Source: Desulfovibrio sp.
GTDB taxonomy: Bacteria; Desulfobacterota; Desulfovibrionia; Desulfovibrionales; Desulfovibrionaceae
Assembly: GCA_031282465.1 (NCBI GenBank)
Contig: JAITDR010000248.1
Coordinates: 1 to 10,289, forward strand
DNA length: 10,289 nucleotides
Direction of reading: 5' to 3'
Below the pieces are notes generated by a model. That model made no database searches, was not told the origin of the DNA, and was given only the letters and a program-made list of their open reading frames with translations. Position 1 is the stretch's first letter. Every line of letters starts with the position of its first letter. The position numbers and the translations under genes were made by a program. Below are positions 7,111 through 10,289 of this stretch, piece after piece.

Positions 7111-7247
7111 CAAGTTTAGAGCGGAGTGATATTGAAAATATCCATCCGCTCTGCAAGGGTTTGCCTGCAAATCCTTGCCGCGAGTGCCGAGAGGCGAACT
7201 TGCTTCGCCGTCAAGCGGCAATCTCAAGCGCAAAACGCTCTAAGTTG
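7111..7247. repeat. 137-bp multi-hairpin palindromic element with terminal inverted repeats (REP/MITE-like or structured RNA)
   Basis: The ends are inverted copies: CAAGTTTAGAGCG (7111-7123) and CGCTCTAAGTTG (7236-7247). Inside are three hairpins. H1 (7118-7152) has arms AGAGCGGA and TCCGCTCT capped by a second stem GATATT-GAA-AATATC. H2 (7153-7178) has eleven-base arms GCAAGGGTTTG and CAAATCCTTGC around CCTG, with one G-T pair. H3 (about 7179-7230) centres on GGCGAA-CTTGC-TTCGCC (7193-7209), with TGCCG/CGGCA outside it. AGAGCG at 7118-7123 can pair either within H1 or with the far terminus, so two folds exclude each other. It fills almost the whole ppiD-CDF gap and has no protein-like frame. 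I infer a non-autonomous repeat; only one copy is in the window. Confidence 0.6.
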
Positions 7248-7293
7248 AAAGGCTGTGGAAGGGCCGGGTCGGCAACGCCCGGGAGAGCGGCGT

Positions 7294-8256
7294 ATGGACT
7301 ATAAATTGTATATGCACCGGCGCGAGCGGGAGCGCGCCGAGGGGATTAAGCGTGTCACCCGCGTGGGGCTGCTGGTGAACCTGTTGCTTATCCCGGCCAA
7401 GCTCTGGTCGGGGTATGAGGGCAACAGCCGCGCCGTGGTGGCCGACGGTGTACACAGTATTTCCGATTTTGCGGCGAATCTGGTTGTTCTTATCGGGGTA
7501 CGCTACTGGACGGCGCCGCCTTCCGAAGATCATCCCTACGGCTACCGGCGGCTGGAAGCGCTTATTTCTTTCTGTATGGGGGCGTTGCTCGTTCTGGCCG
7601 GCATCGGCATCGTTTACGACGCCGCCGTGCAGATGTTCAACCCGTCTACGCGGCCCGTAGGCGGGACGGCGGCACTCCTCGTTACCCTGTGCTCCGTCGT
7701 GAGCAAGGAAGTGCTGTACCGTTGGACGGCGGCGAAGGGCAAAGAGCTGAAGTCCGATATCTTGGCCGTAGGGGCGGCGGAACACCGTGCCGATGCGTTG
7801 TCCTCAATTCCGGTGCTGGTCACCGTGGCCGTCGCCATGTGGTTTCCTTCCCTGGCGGAACTGGAATTGCTGGGGGCGGCGCTGGTCGCGTTACTTGTGG
7901 TACGCGCGGCAGTCGATATTTGCCGTCAGGCCGTGCATACCCTACTGGACGGCAATGCCGGCCCGGAAGTGAACATGCGCATTAAAGATTTTACGCTCGG
8001 CGTTGCAGGGGTCAAAGATATTCACAATTTGCGCTCGCGGCTGGTCGGGCAGGGGTTGATTCTGGATATGCACGTGTCTGTGGACGGTGCTGTGAGCCTG
8101 CAGCAGGCCCACGAAACTGCCCACCGGGTCGAGGAAGCGCTGTACACGCCGGAGGCTGCGGAATATATCGGCAGAGAAATCATGGATGCCTTGGTCCATA
8201 TCGATCCCTGGCCTCAAACCTCCGATGATGTTCCGGCAGGGTACGCCGGAGGTTGA
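7294..8256 (+). CDS. Cation diffusion facilitator (CDF) family divalent metal transporter
   Basis: This 320-residue protein matches the CDF family, proton-coupled exporters of Zn, Fe, Mn or related ions from the cytoplasm. Six hydrophobic segments lie within about residues 22-215. The helix-2 motif ADGVHSISD gives H54 and D58 of the transport site. DHPYGYRRLEAL (79-90) is the usual signature after it. The helix-5 motif GAAEHRADALSS gives E163 and D167, where zinc members normally have HxxxD. A cytoplasmic dimerisation domain runs from about 225 to 305 (GVAGVKDIHNLRSR, LDMHVSVDG, HIDPWP), with several His/Asp residues that could bind regulatory metal. ATG at 7294 is preferred over a GTG at 7255 because GGGAG lies upstream at a good distance and family proteins start here. 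The metal cannot be assigned from sequence. An inverted repeat (8217-8224 with 8247-8254) overlaps the stop codon. Confidence 0.92.
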   Translation: MDYKLYMHRRERERAEGIKRVTRVGLLVNLLLIPAKLWSGYEGNSRAVVADGVHSISDFAANLVVLIGVRYWTAPPSEDHPYGYRRLEALISFCMGALLVLAGIGIVYDAAVQMFNPSTRPVGGTAALLVTLCSVVSKEVLYRWTAAKGKELKSDILAVGAAEHRADALSSIPVLVTVAVAMWFPSLAELELLGAALVALLVVRAAVDICRQAVHTLLDGNAGPEVNMRIKDFTLGVAGVKDIHNLRSRLVGQGLILDMHVSVDGAVSLQQAHETAHRVEEALYTPEAAEYIGREIMDALVHIDPWPQTSDDVPAGYAGG

Positions 8257-8310
8257 CGCCCTTATCGCCCCTGTACAAGCTCCGGCATTTCGGGTATCCG
8301 ACGCAAAACA

Positions 8311-8363
8311 GTCCTGCATGTGCGGGACGTCAAACATGATGCCGGCGTTTCGTCCGTCGGCAT
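8311..8363 (+). promoter_or_regulatory. Two tandem hairpins in the leader of the PfpI-like gene
   Basis: The first hairpin has arms GTCCTGCA (8311-8318) and TGCGGGAC (8321-8328), eight pairs with one G-T. The second has arms ATGCCGGCG (8339-8347) and CGTCGGCAT (8355-8363), nine pairs with one G-T, around a seven-base loop. The second ends eight bases before the Shine-Dalgarno AAGGAG (8372-8377). They could terminate the CDF transcript or modulate translation of the next gene; neither is followed by a U-run. Confidence 0.4.
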
Positions 8364-8382
8364 GAACACTGAAGGAGTCTTT

Positions 8383-8970
8383 ATGTCCGCCAAAAAAATC
8401 CTGCTCCTCGCCGGGGATTATGTTGAAGATTACGAAATCATGGTGCCGTTCCAAGCCCTGTCGGCCGTCGGACATACCGTGCATGCCGTGTGCCCCGGCA
8501 AGAAGGCCGGAGATACTGTGCGCACGGCCATACACGACTCTGAGGGCGACCAGACCTATTCGGAAAAACGCGGCCATAATTTCACCCTCAACGCCGACTT
8601 CGATACTGTAAAGACGGAGCAGTATGATGCCTTGGTCGTGCCCGGCGGCCGCGCTCCCGAGTACCTGCGCCTGAACCGGCGTGTGCTGGACATCGTGCGC
8701 GAGTTCAACGCGGCGAAAAAGCCCATCGCTTCCATTTGCCACGGGCCGCAGATACTTGTTTCAGCAGGGATACTCAAAGGTCGCGTATGCACGGCATATG
8801 CAGCGCTTCAGCCCGATGTGCAGGATGCCGGAGCAGAATGGGTCCCCATGAACGAGACGGCATCCAATTCCTGCATTGACGGCAATCTGGTCACTGCCCC
8901 GGCCTGGCCGGCCCATCCTGCCTGGATACGCGATTTTCTCAAGGTGCTTGGGACGAAAATAGAACTATAA
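8383..8970 (+). CDS. DJ-1/PfpI superfamily protein (glutamine-amidotransferase-like fold)
   Basis: The 195-residue protein has the class I amidotransferase-like fold of the DJ-1/PfpI group, whose members act as stress chaperones, deglycase/glyoxalase-like enzymes or proteases; assignments in the family are disputed. The nucleophile elbow is clear: C119-H120 in [16 protein letters not shown], preceded by the strand [15 protein letters not shown] (81-95). E15 in DYVEDYEI occupies the position of the conserved Glu that tunes the Cys. A segment at about 55-75 ([19 protein letters not shown]) is an insertion typical of the longer members of about 190 residues. The start has a strong AAGGAG five bases upstream; a longer frame starting at 8320 lacks one. 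It follows the CDF gene by 126 bases containing hairpins and ends before a strong shared terminator. A stress role is inferred from family only. Confidence 0.9.
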   Translation: MSAKKILLLAGDYVEDYEIMVPFQALSAVGHTVHAVCPGKKAGDTVRTAIHDSEGDQTYSEKRGHNFTLNADFDTVKTEQYDALVVPGGRAPEYLRLNRRVLDIVREFNAAKKPIASICHGPQILVSAGILKGRVCTAYAALQPDVQDAGAEWVPMNETASNSCIDGNLVTAPAWPAHPAWIRDFLKVLGTKIEL

Positions 8971-8982
8971 GCACAACATACC

Positions 8983-9018
8983 GAAATGTTTGAGGGAGAT
9001 TTCTCCCTCAAACATTTC
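8983..9018. terminator. Bidirectional intrinsic terminator between convergent genes
   Basis: A perfect 17-base stem (8983-8999 with 9002-9018; arms begin GAAATGTTTGAGGG and end CCCTCAAACATTTC) has a two-base TT apex. It lies 12 bases after the PfpI-like stop and 43 bases beyond the hydrolase stop on the other strand. The AT-rich outer ends give A and U stretches on both strands, fitting a terminator shared by the converging genes. Confidence 0.8.
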
Positions 9019-9061
9019 CTGGTGCGGGCGTTCGTCCTCTGTGTCTCCATTCGCCGGGCGG

Positions 9062-9994
9062 TTATCGTCCGATCGGAGCAAATGCGTAACCGGCTCTGTC
9101 TTTGCTTACGCTTCCCGTACCCGGAAAAGGAATATGCATTCCGGCCGCCGGGATGTTCTGTTCGGCGGCAAGGTTCAGTATTCTTTTGCGCGCTTTGACC
9201 GCCGCCTGTGTATCCATGTCGTAGCGGGGGCATTCGTCCGGCAGCGGAAACTGAAGGGCGGCGGCGTGCAGCAAATCCCCTATGATGAGGAGCCGTTTGC
9301 CGTCTGCCTCAAGCTTGAATACCGTGTGTCCGGGAGTGTGCCCGGCGGCGTCGAGGGCCTGTACGCCGGGCAGTATTTCTTCGCCGAAGGCAAAGGGCGC
9401 TTTGACGTCTGCGCCGTACGCCGACAGGACGTTTTTCACGGCGGCGGCGTTGGGGTTGTTCGGTTCTCTGCCTGCAAGGGCGGTCCAATAGTTTATTTCC
9501 GGACCGGACACAAAAATTGCGGCGCGGGGGAAAGCCCGTTTGCCGTCCTGAAGCAGCCCGCCTATGTGATCCAGGTGCATGTGCGTGAGCAGGACGCCGT
9601 CTATGTCCGGAGGCACCGCTCCCAGCGCCCGCAACTGTCCGGGCAGACCGCTGTTGCCTGGGCCGAGCTGTCCGAATCCCGCGTCCACGAGATACAGGCG
9701 TGGTTCCGCGCCCCTGATTTCCAACAGAAAGGCATTGATTGAGGACGGGCTTTTGCCGTTGATAAAATACTTTTGCCGCTGCTCCGGCGAGGCCGGTCCG
9801 CTGAAGAGGGAAATATCCATGCTTCCGGCATGGTCTTCAAGGGCGTACACCGTCATGGAGCCTGCCTTGAAGATGACGAACGGTTCAGCCGCCCGCGCCG
9901 TCTGCGCAGGCAACAGGCAGAGGAGAAGCAAGGTTGCGCCGAGCAGACGGCGCGCCGGATGTATCATGTGAGAGTGCGTTAAGTCGTTCATCAT
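9062..9994 (-). CDS. Exported metallo-beta-lactamase-fold hydrolase
   Basis: The 310-residue protein carries an N-terminal signal peptide: basic stretch (HPARR), hydrophobic core at about 17-30, and likely signal peptidase cleavage after TARA near residue 35, so it should work in the periplasm. The di-metal motifs of the MBL superfamily are complete: THMHLDH at 137-143 (H138, H140, D142, H143), GHTPGH with H223, IGD with D240, and a final H287 in AGMHIPFPG. The spacing resembles AHL-lactonase/YtnP-like hydrolases more than class B lactamases, but the substrate is unknown and lactonase activity is only a possibility. ATG 9994 lies six bases after GGAG; the adjacent ATG at 9991 is equally usable. 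It converges on the PfpI-like gene with a shared terminator. Confidence 0.92.
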   Translation of the reverse strand: MMNDLTHSHMIHPARRLLGATLLLLCLLPAQTARAAEPFVIFKAGSMTVYALEDHAGSMDISLFSGPASPEQRQKYFINGKSPSSINAFLLEIRGAEPRLYLVDAGFGQLGPGNSGLPGQLRALGAVPPDIDGVLLTHMHLDHIGGLLQDGKRAFPRAAIFVSGPEINYWTALAGREPNNPNAAAVKNVLSAYGADVKAPFAFGEEILPGVQALDAAGHTPGHTVFKLEADGKRLLIIGDLLHAAALQFPLPDECPRYDMDTQAAVKARKRILNLAAEQNIPAAGMHIPFPGTGSVSKDRAGYAFAPIGR

Positions 9995-10116
9995 TTCGGG
10001 CTCCGTAAGGGGTGATCTGCTGCGGCGTCTGTCCGCAGGTTCATGGTCAACGCGTTTTTGAGAGAGGGCGCTGTCCTCGGCAGAAAAAACGGACGGCGTA
10101 TCTTCAGCATGTAGTA

Positions 10117-10131
10117 CGGGAGCATCTCCCG
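10117..10131 (-). terminator. Small perfect hairpin downstream of the right-edge gene (possible terminator)
   Basis: Arms CGGGAG (10117-10122) and CTCCCG (10126-10131) enclose CAT. On the minus strand it lies 26 bases after the stop of the partial gene. A T6 run occurs on that strand only about 25 bases further on, so terminator function is uncertain. The rest of 9995-10156 shows no gene and no convincing promoter for the hydrolase. Confidence 0.35.
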
Positions 10132-10156
10132 GCAGGCACCGGCATCTTGAGTCAGA

Positions 10157-10289
10157 TTACCGGAGAAATAAGTAAACACCGGCCGTAAGGACGGCGATGC
10201 CGAACCTGCCGGCGGCGCACAGCAACTTTTCCTTGACGCCCGCCGCCCGCGTCCTATACACATACCCCGGATTGGGCCGTCGTTCAATT
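10157..10289 (-). CDS. C-terminal end of an unrecognised membrane protein (partial, runs off right edge)
   Basis: A minus-strand frame open at the right edge gives 43 residues ending in TAA (10159-10157). It begins IERRPNPGYVYRTRAAG and closes with a hydrophobic segment (FGIAVLTAGVYLFLR). The order of basic loop, hydrophobic helix and terminal Arg looks like the last membrane segment of a real protein. The competing 98-codon frame over 10287-9991 is Arg/Pro/Ser-rich and reads like a shadow. No family is recognised. It would be transcribed in the same direction as the hydrolase, 162 bases upstream of it. Confidence 0.45.
   Translation of the reverse strand, partial: IERRPNPGYVYRTRAAGVKEKLLCAAGRFGIAVLTAGVYLFLR

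Noticed and set aside
7111..7247. Reading the hairpin cluster as a CRISPR array or tRNA
   Set aside because: The stems differ from each other with no regular repeat-spacer pattern, and no cloverleaf with an anticodon arm and T-loop motif can be drawn.
8990..9742. 250-codon plus-strand open frame
   Set aside because: It is mostly antisense to the MBL-fold hydrolase and starts inside the terminator hairpin.
9991..10287. 98-codon minus-strand frame at the right edge
   Set aside because: The translation is Arg/Pro/Ser-rich and overlaps the hydrolase start; another frame of the same strand gives a better membrane-protein C-terminus.

Overview
The window reads as chromosomal DNA of a GC-rich Gram-negative bacterium. 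The best guess is the Desulfovibrionaceae (Desulfovibrio/Bilophila-like Desulfobacterota). This rests on gene style only: a sigma-54 activator with a FlbD/FleR-like C-terminus, a membrane-anchored PpiD-type foldase, an exported lipoprotein, and tight minus-strand coupling. No rRNA, tRNA, CRISPR array, transposase or phage gene is visible.

Layout. Bases 1-1982 (minus strand) hold a compact unit read right to left. It starts with a small lipoprotein behind a plausible sigma-70 promoter, continues after 21 bases with a FabB/FabF-like beta-ketoacyl-ACP synthase, and then overlaps by ATGA a phytoene-desaturase/retinol-saturase-like FAD oxidoreductase that runs off the left edge. A condensing enzyme coupled to a polyene-type oxidoreductase suggests the start of a specialised lipid or polyene pathway. 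Bases 2168-3052 (minus) encode an EamA/DMT-family permease. Bases 3053-3429 are a divergent intergenic region with hairpins and a palindrome. Bases 3430-4947 (plus) encode a sigma-54 activator whose receiver domain has lost its phosphorylation residues and whose mRNA may be leaderless. A very strong inverted repeat at 5071-5119 separates it from a PpiD/SurA-like periplasmic prolyl isomerase (5152-7092). Next come a 137-bp multi-hairpin element with terminal inverted repeats (7111-7247), a cation-diffusion-facilitator transporter (7294-8256), a DJ-1/PfpI-family protein (8383-8970), a perfect bidirectional terminator (8983-9018), a convergent exported metallo-beta-lactamase-fold hydrolase (9062-9994, minus), and the C-terminal end of an unrecognised membrane protein at the right edge (10157-10289, minus).

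Most genes are ordinary housekeeping or accessory families. The signals most worth a second look are the 7111-7247 structured element, the degenerate receiver on the sigma-54 activator, the truncated lipoprotein/ketosynthase/oxidoreductase cluster, and the paired repeats upstream of the lipoprotein promoter. I see no clear-cut new defence or mobile system.
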